Assembly (NCBI RefSeq): GCF_900176375.1
Contig: NZ_FWYF01000001.1
Coordinates: forward strand, 1,560,449-1,624,448
DNA: 64,000 nucleotides
Source of the DNA: Reichenbachiella faecimaris
GTDB taxonomy: Bacteria > Bacteroidota > Bacteroidia > Cytophagales > Cyclobacteriaceae
Direction of reading: 5' to 3'
The position numbers and the translations under genes are program-made. This document shows, piece after piece, positions 1 to 8,540 of the stretch (its first letter is position 1; every line of letters begins with the position of its first letter). The notes beneath the pieces are model-generated. The model was not told the origin of the DNA and did not search any database. It saw only the letters and a list, made by a program, of their open reading frames with translations.

Positions 1-1
1 A

Positions 2-1900
2 GAATCAGGTATACGATTTGATATGGCTATCTCCACAGAGAACTGTCGCAGGATCTATGGTGAACGACTATTCACAGCATGGTTCAACATCATCCCCGAA
101 ACTTATGTATTGCTAAAAGAAGGAACTAACATATCCTCAATAGAAAATAAGATGCAGGATGTGGTAATGAGTCTGATGGGCGACGCCACCTACGGAGATC
201 AAGAAATGCAACGTGATCAGTATAATATCGGTTTTCAACCACTCACAGATATTCATTTGAATCCAGACGTCCCACTGGGGAATGTTCCAGTAGGCAACCC
301 TCAATATGTGATGATACTAGGTGCAATCGGTCTATTAGTCTTGATTATGGCATGCGTGAATTACACCACACTATCTGCAGGCCAATCGCTGAAAAGATCC
401 AAAGAAGTGGGTATGCGCAAGGTGCTGGGTGCCTCGAAGCGTACATTAATTTATCAGTATTTGAGCGAGAGCCTTGTATTGGCCATTGTAGCTATGTCCA
501 TTGGTACTGTGATTACCTTTTTCCTAATCCCCACCTTCAATGCGCTCACAGGTACAGAAATCTTTTTTCAATTCGAATGGTGGCATATTGGCGTGTACTT
601 AGCTTTAGGGCTAATTATTGGTTTTGTTGCTGGCAGCTATCCGGCTATCATTATCACAGCTTTCAAAACCATCCATATTATCAATGGAAGTAATCAATCC
701 ACTGGCAAGTTAGCAGCACGCAAAGGCCTGGTAGTTCTTCAGTTTTTGGTGACTGTATTTTTAATCAGTACAGTTCTTATTATGCAAAAGCAAGTCGACT
801 TTTTGATGGATAAGAACCTAGGGTATGATTACAAAGCCGTGATCTCAGCTCAACTCCCTGTGGATCAGAACGGCCGAGGCATACTGCATGCCATAACTTC
901 AGGGATGGAAAATGGCCAATTAATCAAATCCCAATTGAAAAAGCACCCTCAAGTCTCCAAAATCGCAATTGGCAATCATCTTTTTGGTTCAAATGGCTGG
1001 ACACACGTAGCATTCAATGATGACAAGGGTGATTTCAAATGGTTTCGCCTATTAGTGGTCAACCCCGAATATCTCAGTGCATTTAATATTAAACCTGTTC
1101 AGGGCAGAGATTTTGAAATTGGAAATGGATTGGATCAAAGACAGTCTATCCTGATTAATAAAAGTGCGGCCAAGTACTTTGGGTTAGAAAATCCCATTGG
1201 CGACAAACTTCCAGGAGCCGAATTTGGTGAACACCAAATTATAGGTGTGGTAGATGATTTCCATTATTCTTCCTTGCATTCTGAGGTTGAACCTTTGGTA
1301 ATCGTGCAAAACATATTGCCTATTTTTAAAGGCGTTACAGATGCTGATATAAAAGATTCTTATGTTCCAAAAATCGTATTCACCTATAGTGGCACCTACC
1401 TACATGATGCCATAGAAATACTGGAAAAAGAATGGAAAGCTACATTTTCTGACGAAGCGCCAAACTTCGAGTTTATAGATGATCGGATCAGTAGACAATA
1501 TGAAAGCGAAGCGCGTCTCAAAAAATTAATTGTTATTGCTACTGTTCTTTCAATTTTAATTGCAGGACTTGGTCTGTTTGGGTTGATCATGCTTGTATCC
1601 AATAGCAAAATCAAAGAAATAGGCATACGAAAAGTAATGGGCGCTTCTCCATTGTCCATATTCAGATTACTGATCAAGGGATTTGTCTTTCAATTGTTGC
1701 TAGCCATTCTGCTATCTATTCCACTGACCCTTTACCTGATTAATCAATGGTTGGAGAATTTTGCTTATCGAATAGATATCCCCAGTATGCCCTTCATATT
1801 GAGCGGGCTTGCAACCTTTGCTATCGCTGCGGTTGTAGTGGCATATCATGCTATCAAGGCCTCTAGCGTAAACCCAATTGAATCGCTTAGGGTAGAATGA
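2..1900 (+). CDS. MacB/FtsX-type ABC transporter permease (5' partial)
   Basis: Inner-membrane permease of the MacB/FtsX superfamily, which works with a separate ATPase to move substrates such as peptides or lipoproteins or to transmit mechanical force to the periplasm. The reading frame is open to the left edge, so the N-terminus is missing; the Met codon at 23 is internal. Counting from that Met, an FtsX domain with several membrane segments spans about residues 90-220 and contains GMRKVLGAS (130 onward). A periplasmic MacB-like domain follows at about 265-480, and a second FtsX domain at about 505-620 contains GIRKVMGAS (534 onward). This duplicated layout matches the roughly 800-residue Bacteroidota permeases usually annotated as putative ABC transport system permease. 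The substrate is unknown, and the ATPase is not in the window. Confidence 0.9.
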   Translation, partial: ESGIRFDMAISTENCRRIYGERLFTAWFNIIPETYVLLKEGTNISSIENKMQDVVMSLMGDATYGDQEMQRDQYNIGFQPLTDIHLNPDVPLGNVPVGNPQYVMILGAIGLLVLIMACVNYTTLSAGQSLKRSKEVGMRKVLGASKRTLIYQYLSESLVLAIVAMSIGTVITFFLIPTFNALTGTEIFFQFEWWHIGVYLALGLIIGFVAGSYPAIIITAFKTIHIINGSNQSTGKLAARKGLVVLQFLVTVFLISTVLIMQKQVDFLMDKNLGYDYKAVISAQLPVDQNGRGILHAITSGMENGQLIKSQLKKHPQVSKIAIGNHLFGSNGWTHVAFNDDKGDFKWFRLLVVNPEYLSAFNIKPVQGRDFEIGNGLDQRQSILINKSAAKYFGLENPIGDKLPGAEFGEHQIIGVVDDFHYSSLHSEVEPLVIVQNILPIFKGVTDADIKDSYVPKIVFTYSGTYLHDAIEILEKEWKATFSDEAPNFEFIDDRISRQYESEARLKKLIVIATVLSILIAGLGLFGLIMLVSNSKIKEIGIRKVMGASPLSIFRLLIKGFVFQLLLAILLSIPLTLYLINQWLENFAYRIDIPSMPFILSGLATFAIAAVVVAYHAIKASSVNPIESLRVE

Positions 1901-1907
1901 AATAAAA

Positions 1908-1962
1908 AAGTCAGCCTTCAGTAGGTGGCTTCTCATAGCTTATCCTTCTGACGGGCTGACTT
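1908..1962. terminator. Inverted repeat between convergent genes, probable bidirectional terminator
   Basis: AAGTCAGCC at 1908-1916 is the exact reverse complement of GGCTGACTT at 1954-1962. It lies between the stop of the permease and the stop of the convergent T9SS-tail gene. An A-run precedes the left arm, so the minus-strand transcript would end in a U-run after the stem. The loop is long and partly self-complementary. Confidence 0.55.
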
Positions 1963-1986
1963 AACTTATAACCTCAAACCTAACTT

Positions 1987-2346
1987 TTAATGCACCACTA
2001 TTTTATGCATGACTTTAGCATCTCCCTGACGGAAAAACACCATATAGATGCCCTTTTGCCAGTTTCCGACAAAAATGGATAGCTGAGTAAACGTCTCCTT
2101 AACCTCATATATGGTATGACCTGACAGATCTATTATTTCCAATTGGGAAGTGCTACCGTCAAATTGTTGTTGTGTAATGTTTAAATATTCTGAAACAGGA
2201 TTTGGGTATATTTTCAAAAGATCAACTGTCTTGAATTCTTTCACCTTCCCTAATTCTTTAACTGTATTAACCTGCTGGTTTTGCGCTGAAAGTCCATCTG
2301 ACCAAATTAACAATCCAAATAGCGCAATCATTTTAATTCTCTTCAT
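1987..2346 (-). CDS. Small secreted protein: signal peptide plus T9SS type A C-terminal sorting domain
   Basis: A protein of 119 residues. Residues 1-21 form a typical signal peptide (MKRIKMIALFGLLIWSDG, cleavage after SAQ). Residues from about 44 to the end match the type IX secretion sorting domain: KIYPNPVSEYLNI, then LEIIDLSGHTIYEV, then WQKGIYMVFF and a closing MHKIVVH. In this family the domain directs the protein through the outer-membrane T9SS translocon, after which it is normally cleaved and the cargo is attached to lipopolysaccharide or released. Here only about 20 residues separate the signal peptide from the sorting domain, so there is essentially no cargo. It could be a remnant of a larger gene, or a free-standing sorting-domain protein. 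It is transcribed away from the sigma-factor operon. Confidence 0.85.
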   Translation of the reverse strand: MKRIKMIALFGLLIWSDGLSAQNQQVNTVKELGKVKEFKTVDLLKIYPNPVSEYLNITQQQFDGSTSQLEIIDLSGHTIYEVKETFTQLSIFVGNWQKGIYMVFFRQGDAKVMHKIVVH

Positions 2347-2500
2347 AATCTCAAGTCCCTTTTCATGAATACAACGGAGTAACTCACCCGCACCCTACCT
2401 TAGTATCCCACCCAAACCAAAATTGTTCCAAAAATTAAGTGGAAGTGCTTTTCATCTCTTGCAAGGTGATTATATTTGGAAACTAATACCCAGCAAAACT

Positions 2501-3028
2501 ATGAATCAACCCTCTGTTTGTGAAGAGCAGTCATTTTCGCGGTTACACCAAGCTCATGAGGTTCCTTTAAGAAATTTTTTATTCTATCGCTTTGGAAGTT
2601 TAGAAAAGGCCAAAGATTGTGCACAAGAAGCTTTTATCAGATTGTGGAATAATTGTAGCAAAGTGGCCTTTGATAAAGCTAAGAGTTTCCTATTCACTAC
2701 AGCCAACCGCATATTTCTAGACGATACGGCTCATCAAAAAGTGATCCTCAAATTTGAAAAAAGGAGTGATACAAGCGAAGCACAATTGGAAACCAACCCT
2801 GAGTTTCTCTATCAGGTAGACGAATTCAAGGAACAACTGGAGTCTGTGGTATCCAACCTACCAGAAAAGCAGCGCGTAGTTTTCTTAATGAGTAGAATAG
2901 ACAAAATGAAAAATCAAGAAATCGCAGATGCTCTTGAGATTTCGGTAAAAACAGTGGAGAAACACATTACTTCTTCACTAAAATCAATTCGAGCCGATTT
3001 AGATGTATTAAATCATTTTTCGATATAG
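2501..3028 (+). CDS. ECF-type RNA polymerase sigma-70 factor (FecI-like)
   Basis: An alternative sigma factor of 175 residues. Region 2 is seen around FLFYRFGSLEKAKDCAQEAF followed by IRLWNN. Region 4 is seen as LPEKQRVVFLMSRIDKMKNQ, followed by a helix-turn-helix with EISVKTVEKHI. The frame is open further upstream to a TTG at 2423, but homology begins just after the ATG at 2501, so I place the start there. No clear Shine-Dalgarno sequence is visible, which is normal in Bacteroidota. The next two genes encode a FecR-type anti-sigma factor and a TonB receptor with an N-terminal signalling domain. The expected role is therefore to switch on this locus when the receptor binds its ligand. Confidence 0.93.
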   Translation: MNQPSVCEEQSFSRLHQAHEVPLRNFLFYRFGSLEKAKDCAQEAFIRLWNNCSKVAFDKAKSFLFTTANRIFLDDTAHQKVILKFEKRSDTSEAQLETNPEFLYQVDEFKEQLESVVSNLPEKQRVVFLMSRIDKMKNQEIADALEISVKTVEKHITSSLKSIRADLDVLNHFSI

Positions 3029-3079
3029 GTAGGGTTTATGGGTTGCTTATCGTCATAGGTTTAGAAAAATAAAAAAGTC

Positions 3080-4000
3080 ATGGAAAACAATCACACAGAT
3101 AAAGATGCAATACTCGCTCAGTGGCTGAATGGAGACATTTCTGCCGACGAAGCCAAGAAGCATCTGTCAAATGATGAATTCCTGAAGTATACACAAATCG
3201 TACAAGAAGTAGATGATTGGGTTCCAAATCAGGACACCACCATTTTTGATGTTCAGAAAGTGCTCAGTACTAAAAAGGAGGCCAAGGTAATTACAATGTC
3301 TACCTGGAAATATGTCTCAGTAGCTGCTGCCGTTTTATTGATGCTCTTTACTGGGCCCCTGCTCTATCGCTCCATCACTACAGTCTCTTACAAAACTGCC
3401 TATGGGGAAACACGAGTCATTGACCTTCCAGATGGGACTTCCACCCTTTATTTGAGTGCAAACTCAAGAGTAAAGTGGAAAAAGAAGGATTGGAAAGATG
3501 GTAATAGGAAGTTAGTACTAGAGGGTAAAGCTTATCTTGAGGTGCCTCAAAAGGGAAGTTTTGATGTCGTTACCTCTGAAGGGACTGTATCCGTTTTGGG
3601 CACCAGATTTACTGTATACCAAATGGAGCAAGCCCTACATGCTGTTTGTTACGAAGGACGTGTACGAGCCACAGCTACCAAAGGAAAATCAGTGGAACTT
3701 AACAAAGGTGAAGCTAGTCTATTACTTGATGGATTATGGAGTGCCAAACAATTGTTTGACATCCAGTATCCCGAGTGGATAAAAGATAATATTGCATTTG
3801 ACAACGCGCCATTGAAGCAAGTACTCAACGAATTAGAGTCAAATTTCGGCATTGCTGTTGAGCTAGGAAATGTTAATCTCGCCAGACGGTTTACAGGATC
3901 TATCCCTAAAAGCAATCTAGACCAATCTCTTAAAATAATTTTTCCTGCGCTTGGGATAAGTTATCGACTTGAAGACAATACCCTATATTTGTCTGAGTAA
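3080..4000 (+). CDS. FecR-family anti-sigma factor with C-terminal DUF4974 domain
   Basis: A single-pass inner-membrane regulator of 306 residues. The N-terminal cytoplasmic part (about 1-72) is expected to hold the ECF sigma factor encoded 51 bases upstream. One membrane segment lies near residues 75-95 (WKYVSVAAAVLLMLFTGPLL). The periplasmic FecR domain follows (AYGETRVIDLPDGTSTLYL, later GTVSVLGTRFTVY), and the end matches DUF4974 (LKQVLNELESNFGIAVELG). By analogy with the FecIRA system, its periplasmic part senses the occupied TonB receptor encoded 15 bases downstream and releases the sigma factor. The gene order is exactly that expected. Confidence 0.93.
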   Translation: MENNHTDKDAILAQWLNGDISADEAKKHLSNDEFLKYTQIVQEVDDWVPNQDTTIFDVQKVLSTKKEAKVITMSTWKYVSVAAAVLLMLFTGPLLYRSITTVSYKTAYGETRVIDLPDGTSTLYLSANSRVKWKKKDWKDGNRKLVLEGKAYLEVPQKGSFDVVTSEGTVSVLGTRFTVYQMEQALHAVCYEGRVRATATKGKSVELNKGEASLLLDGLWSAKQLFDIQYPEWIKDNIAFDNAPLKQVLNELESNFGIAVELGNVNLARRFTGSIPKSNLDQSLKIIFPALGISYRLEDNTLYLSE

Positions 4001-4015
4001 GAGAGAAAAGTTATT

Positions 4016-6565
4016 ATGCGGCATTTATTATTAGTCACATGCTTAATGTGCATAGGGGTTGGTGTGTTGAGCGCACAACAAAAACTACCCTTCCTCAAGG
4101 CAGTACAGCAATATGAAAAAGAACTAGATGCTAGTTTCTCATACGATCCAGCCGTATTTGGCCACATTCAAAAAGAATTTAGCAGCAATAAGAGTCTGGC
4201 TGAGTTTATTACTGAAGCTCAGGCTCAACTTCCAGTGCGTATCGAACGGGTTGGGGAAAATTATTACACACTTGTACTAGTAGAAAGTACTTATGAACTC
4301 ACGCTCACAGATTCCTTAGCATCTACACCCATCAACCCGCCATTTTTTGTTTTGATCAATTCCAACCCAACGGATATTCAACTAGAAAATGATAAGGCAA
4401 CTTTTACATACAAACCAAACCGCTCAGAAACGGTAATAGCTTACGCTCCAGGCTATGAGAAAAAAATATTACCTTTTGAGTATCTGCTCAATCATAAGAC
4501 ATTGGATATCAGCTTAATGACGCAGACCTATTTATTGAATGACGTCATGATAGAAGATTTCATCACCAAGGGCATCAACATGGATCCTTCCAATCAAAAA
4601 ATTTCTATCAAAGTCAAAGATCTTCCCCTGCTACCTGGTGAAACAGACGGTGACATATTTGCCTCGCTTGCCGCACTCCCAGGCATCACCACCCCAGATG
4701 GTCGCCCAGGCAATTTATTCATACGCGGAACGGCACCTGATCAGTCTCTCATTTTGTTTGACAATATTCCAATGTACCATCGTGGACATTATTTTGGCAC
4801 CATATCGCCATATAACCAAAAAATTGTAAATGAAGTAGAGGTTTTCCGGAGCGGATATCACCCTAGAGTTGGTGGACGGGTCGGAGGTGCAGTCTTTATC
4901 AATACAGAAGATAATATAGACAATGAGTCGAGCTATGGATTTGGTGCAAATACACTATATGCGCTAGGCTATGCCAAGACAACTCTGACAAACAAAAAAG
5001 CATCTTTGGTTTTAGGCGCAAGACATTCCTACCCAACAGCAGTCAGATCTCCAAAACTCAATGCCATTACCGAATCTGTGTTTGCGGCTACGGGCATATC
5101 TGATGACGAAGGTAATATCGGCACTGATGTGGACGTAACATTTCAGGACTATCACGCCAAACTGATCGCCATGCCCAATGACAAAAATAAAATCACGGTC
5201 TCAGGGATTTATAGCAGCTCTGATCTAAGCTATAAGCTCATAATGGGAGCTGCCCTGAACCAAATAGAAGGAATCAATTTTGAAAATTATGGTGTAAATA
5301 CAGAATGGAAATGTGAAATCAATCCTAATTGGTCAACTTCAATTATAAATACACTGGGTAACTATACCTACTCTAGTGGCTCACCCACTCCTATGGGGGA
5401 GACGAAGGGAGAAAATACGATTAAAGATTATAATGCCAGATTCGAATTATCAAATTCTAATCAACCTTCACACGATCTTCAGTTAGGAGTAGACTATAAA
5501 TTACAGTCCTCACAATTGAAATACAATAATACGACTGATGGCATTATAAATAATAGTGCAGAAACTGTCTTTAGAGATGACAAATACCAAGCACATACTA
5601 TATCTCCTTTTGCAAACTTTAGTTGGTTTACCCAGCAGTTCAGTTTACAATTAGGACTTAGAGGGAGTTTCTATAGTCCTAAACAAGCATTCTACTTGTC
5701 TCCCAGAGTGCAGGGCAACTATACTGTCAATCCCTGGCTAAATATTAAAGCCTCTGCAGGTCGCTATCATCAGTTTCTCAGTCAGGTTCGAAATCTTCAA
5801 ATCGGTGTAGGCGGATTTGACAATGCCATGTGGCAACTAGCAACCAATGAGCAGGGTAATGTAATTTCTGGTTCTCAATACATGGCAGGCTTTATGATCA
5901 ATCAAGACCAATGGCTTTTTGATACTGAGGTTTTTTACAAAACAGCTAATAATGTCACCTATTACGAAAATTTATTTCTAGATAATACCAGTGAATATTT
6001 TACGGCAGATAATATCCTTTATGGGATTGACACCTATGTAAGAAAAAGCTTCAATGAAGCTACAACTGCCTGGGTAGGCTATTCCTATGGAGACTCAAAG
6101 ATTACCTTAGATACGACTAATCAGACTACCTATAAGTCCAAGTATGTCCAACCTCACGTCGTATATGTGGGTTCAGCATTTCAAAAAGACAGGTGGAAAC
6201 TATCTGGAGTTTGGAAATATGGGTCAGGACTAAATGCGCAGTCTCTGGAAATTGCCTATGCTCAGGTCATTTATGAACGTGCGCAGGCCAATCGACCACC
6301 TGGAGCACCAAGAGCCCCAGATCCATTCGCAGAGGTACCTGAGCGATACCCTAATGTTCATTCTTTAGACTTGTCTGCCTCTTATAAAATTCCCTTTACT
6401 AACGAAAGGCCTTGGTCAGCCAGTTTTGGGTTATCTGTTATAAACGTATTTGACACTAAAAATCTAATAGACCGAGCCTTCAGAGGCAATCCTCCACCCC
6501 CAAAATGGGTAGACAGAAATGCACTGGGATTTGCTCCTAACTTGATGGTGATGATTGAGTGGTGA
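4016..6565 (+). CDS. TonB-dependent outer-membrane receptor with N-terminal signalling (STN-like) domain
   Basis: An outer-membrane transporter of 849 residues and the third member of the sigma/FecR/receptor operon. A signal peptide occupies about residues 1-20. An STN-like domain follows at about 21-90 (FLKAVQQYEKELDASFSY, then IERVGENYYTLVL); it is the part that contacts FecR. A degenerate carboxypeptidase-regulatory-like segment covers about 95-175. The plug is recognisable from PGNLFIRGTAPDQSLILFDN and VEVFRSGYHPRVGGRVGGA. The remainder is the beta barrel, ending in an aromatic residue (VMIEW), as barrel proteins do. Energy comes from TonB/ExbBD encoded elsewhere. The ligand cannot be read from the sequence; a siderophore, peptide or glycan would all be possible. 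Confidence 0.92.
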   Translation: MRHLLLVTCLMCIGVGVLSAQQKLPFLKAVQQYEKELDASFSYDPAVFGHIQKEFSSNKSLAEFITEAQAQLPVRIERVGENYYTLVLVESTYELTLTDSLASTPINPPFFVLINSNPTDIQLENDKATFTYKPNRSETVIAYAPGYEKKILPFEYLLNHKTLDISLMTQTYLLNDVMIEDFITKGINMDPSNQKISIKVKDLPLLPGETDGDIFASLAALPGITTPDGRPGNLFIRGTAPDQSLILFDNIPMYHRGHYFGTISPYNQKIVNEVEVFRSGYHPRVGGRVGGAVFINTEDNIDNESSYGFGANTLYALGYAKTTLTNKKASLVLGARHSYPTAVRSPKLNAITESVFAATGISDDEGNIGTDVDVTFQDYHAKLIAMPNDKNKITVSGIYSSSDLSYKLIMGAALNQIEGINFENYGVNTEWKCEINPNWSTSIINTLGNYTYSSGSPTPMGETKGENTIKDYNARFELSNSNQPSHDLQLGVDYKLQSSQLKYNNTTDGIINNSAETVFRDDKYQAHTISPFANFSWFTQQFSLQLGLRGSFYSPKQAFYLSPRVQGNYTVNPWLNIKASAGRYHQFLSQVRNLQIGVGGFDNAMWQLATNEQGNVISGSQYMAGFMINQDQWLFDTEVFYKTANNVTYYENLFLDNTSEYFTADNILYGIDTYVRKSFNEATTAWVGYSYGDSKITLDTTNQTTYKSKYVQPHVVYVGSAFQKDRWKLSGVWKYGSGLNAQSLEIAYAQVIYERAQANRPPGAPRAPDPFAEVPERYPNVHSLDLSASYKIPFTNERPWSASFGLSVINVFDTKNLIDRAFRGNPPPPKWVDRNALGFAPNLMVMIEW

Positions 6566-6689
6566 GGAGTCTATTACCCTTCTGTTCGTGCATAATTAGT
6601 AAGTGAAATCATATCAGTATATAGGCATCATATTTGATTACCTTGTGTTTGCTGTGAATAAGTACTTGAAAGTTTAATCGCGTAGACCT

Positions 6690-8486
6690 ATGGCCATTCT
6701 AAAAAAAACCATCTGCTATGTATGGATAGTCCTCATTGCTTTAGTCTGTGATACAGCCACACTAGCAAGCAATCTCACCTGGAAACAGGCACAAGAACAA
6801 AAAGCTGGCATAGTGGCTATTCAGTACAAATTGAACGAACCTTTCCTGATGTCTACCCATGGTGAATTAGAAGGGCTTGAGTATGAAATGATGGCTGGGT
6901 TTCAACGGTATTTGGCTAATCAGTACGGGGTACATATCCAATACCACTGGATAGAATGGAATACCCTGTCAGAGATATTCAATCAAATACAAACCAAAGA
7001 ACACGCTGGCGACATTGGTCTGGATATCATCTCATGGACTGCAGATCGTGAGCGAAATGTAAAATTTTCAGATCCTTATTTTCCAGATTTTCAAGTACTC
7101 GTTACTCATCGTTCCAATCCATCAATTCTTCATGAAGACGAATTTAACGATCCCTACAACGCCTATACTGCTATTTCAGTCTTAGGTACAACCTACGATC
7201 AAAACCTAAAAAAAATTAGAAAGCAAGGATCGCACTTTGATATTAGATATATCGAACAAAGCACTCAGATTATCGAGGAAATTGTATCTGCTCCCAAAAG
7301 TTTTGGCTATAGTGATCTCACCAGATACTTACTGGCTCTTAATAATGATTCTCCCATAAAACGGCTGAATGCCTATGCCGTCAGGGGCCACGGGCTAGGC
7401 GTCATTTTCAATAAGGACTCTGACTGGGATATGCCGTTCAATGAATATTTGAAAAGTGACGAATTCAACAAAATAAAGCAAAACAGTATTCGACGATATC
7501 TTGGATCTGAATTTATTGATTTTATGAAAAACCTATCGAATCATCAGAATGAGGAAATGGTACTCTTGATGCAAGAAAAGATGTTTATGGATGAAGAAAT
7601 CCAGAGAAGTAAGATAGAGGCCGAACAGCAAGAAAAAATCAAGGTCATACTTATTATTGCTATCTCGTTTACATTTCTCACGGCCTTTTTTCTATTCAAC
7701 AGAAGCAAAATCAAATCCAATGCCAACAAGTTGCTCCTTTCTCATCAAAAACTCATTGAACAAAAAAATGAATTGCTCAGCGAACGCAATCAAGAGTTGA
7801 TAGATATCAACAATGAAAAGAATAGCTATATACATATACTTTCTCATGATCTGCGCGCACCCATCAACAACATCAATAGCATATCAAAGCTACTGAAGGA
7901 TGCCCAACTCTCTCCTGATGAAGTAAAAATGCTAGATCACATAACCAATGAATCTAAAAGATTGAGTGATATGGTCACTCGGATATTGGATGTAGAGCGT
8001 ATTGAATCGCAGCAATTGGAAGAATTTAAAGAAGTAAATTTATCTGAGTGTCTTCAAGAAATTGCAACAAATTTTTCACAGGCCGCCACAGACAAACAAA
8101 TCACTATTCATACTGAAATTGTACCTAATATGTACATTTCGGGCATTGACGCTTATGTCTTTCACATATTTGACAACCTCATGTCCAACGCCATCAAATT
8201 CACTCCTCACAAGAAGAACATTCATTTTTCGACCAGTTCCAATGAGCACCAGGTAGTAGTAAAGTTGCGAGACGAAGGGCCTGGACTATCCGAAGAAGAC
8301 CAAGGAAATATGTTCAAAAAATTCCAAACTTTGTCGGCCAAACCTACGGATGGAGAAGCTTCTAATGGCATTGGGCTCTCCATTGTACACAAGTATGTGA
8401 ATATTTTGAACGCAAAGCTCGCATGCGAATCAGAGTTGAACATGGGTACTACCTTCATTGTTACTTTCGACAAAGTTTCTGATTAG
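6690..8486 (+). CDS. Sensor histidine kinase with periplasmic SBP family 3 sensor domain
   Basis: A membrane histidine kinase of 598 residues. A signal sequence or first membrane segment (about 5-27) leads into a periplasmic domain resembling family 3 solute-binding proteins (about 35-275; GLEYEMMAGFQRYLANQYG and WTADRERNVKFSDPYFPDFQ fit that fold). A membrane segment lies near 317-337, followed by a coiled coil. The dimerisation/phosphoacceptor domain has SHDLRAPINNI with the phospho-accepting His at 386. The ATPase domain shows FDNLMSNAIKFTP (N box), RDEGPGLSEED (G1) and NGIGLSIVHKY (G2). No response regulator is adjacent, so its partner is unknown. The sensor suggests direct detection of an amino acid or similar small molecule in the periplasm. 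It could belong to the upstream receptor locus, but the 124-base gap makes separate expression just as likely. Confidence 0.92.
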   Translation: MAILKKTICYVWIVLIALVCDTATLASNLTWKQAQEQKAGIVAIQYKLNEPFLMSTHGELEGLEYEMMAGFQRYLANQYGVHIQYHWIEWNTLSEIFNQIQTKEHAGDIGLDIISWTADRERNVKFSDPYFPDFQVLVTHRSNPSILHEDEFNDPYNAYTAISVLGTTYDQNLKKIRKQGSHFDIRYIEQSTQIIEEIVSAPKSFGYSDLTRYLLALNNDSPIKRLNAYAVRGHGLGVIFNKDSDWDMPFNEYLKSDEFNKIKQNSIRRYLGSEFIDFMKNLSNHQNEEMVLLMQEKMFMDEEIQRSKIEAEQQEKIKVILIIAISFTFLTAFFLFNRSKIKSNANKLLLSHQKLIEQKNELLSERNQELIDINNEKNSYIHILSHDLRAPINNINSISKLLKDAQLSPDEVKMLDHITNESKRLSDMVTRILDVERIESQQLEEFKEVNLSECLQEIATNFSQAATDKQITIHTEIVPNMYISGIDAYVFHIFDNLMSNAIKFTPHKKNIHFSTSSNEHQVVVKLRDEGPGLSEEDQGNMFKKFQTLSAKPTDGEASNGIGLSIVHKYVNILNAKLACESELNMGTTFIVTFDKVSD

Positions 8487-8491
8487 AAAGC

Positions 8492-8516
8492 AAAAAAGAC
8501 CACAAGAGTGGCCTTT
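8492..8516 (-). terminator. Intrinsic terminator of the PurF-like/nuo transcript
   Basis: On the minus strand AAAGGCCAC, a TCTT loop and GTGGTCTTTTTT form a 9-base stem with one G-U pair, followed by a U-run. It lies 25 bases downstream of the PurF-like stop codon. On the plus strand the same stem has one mismatch, but it could also end the kinase transcript. Confidence 0.65.
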
Positions 8517-8540
8517 CAATTTCATCCTTGTGAACTGTTC

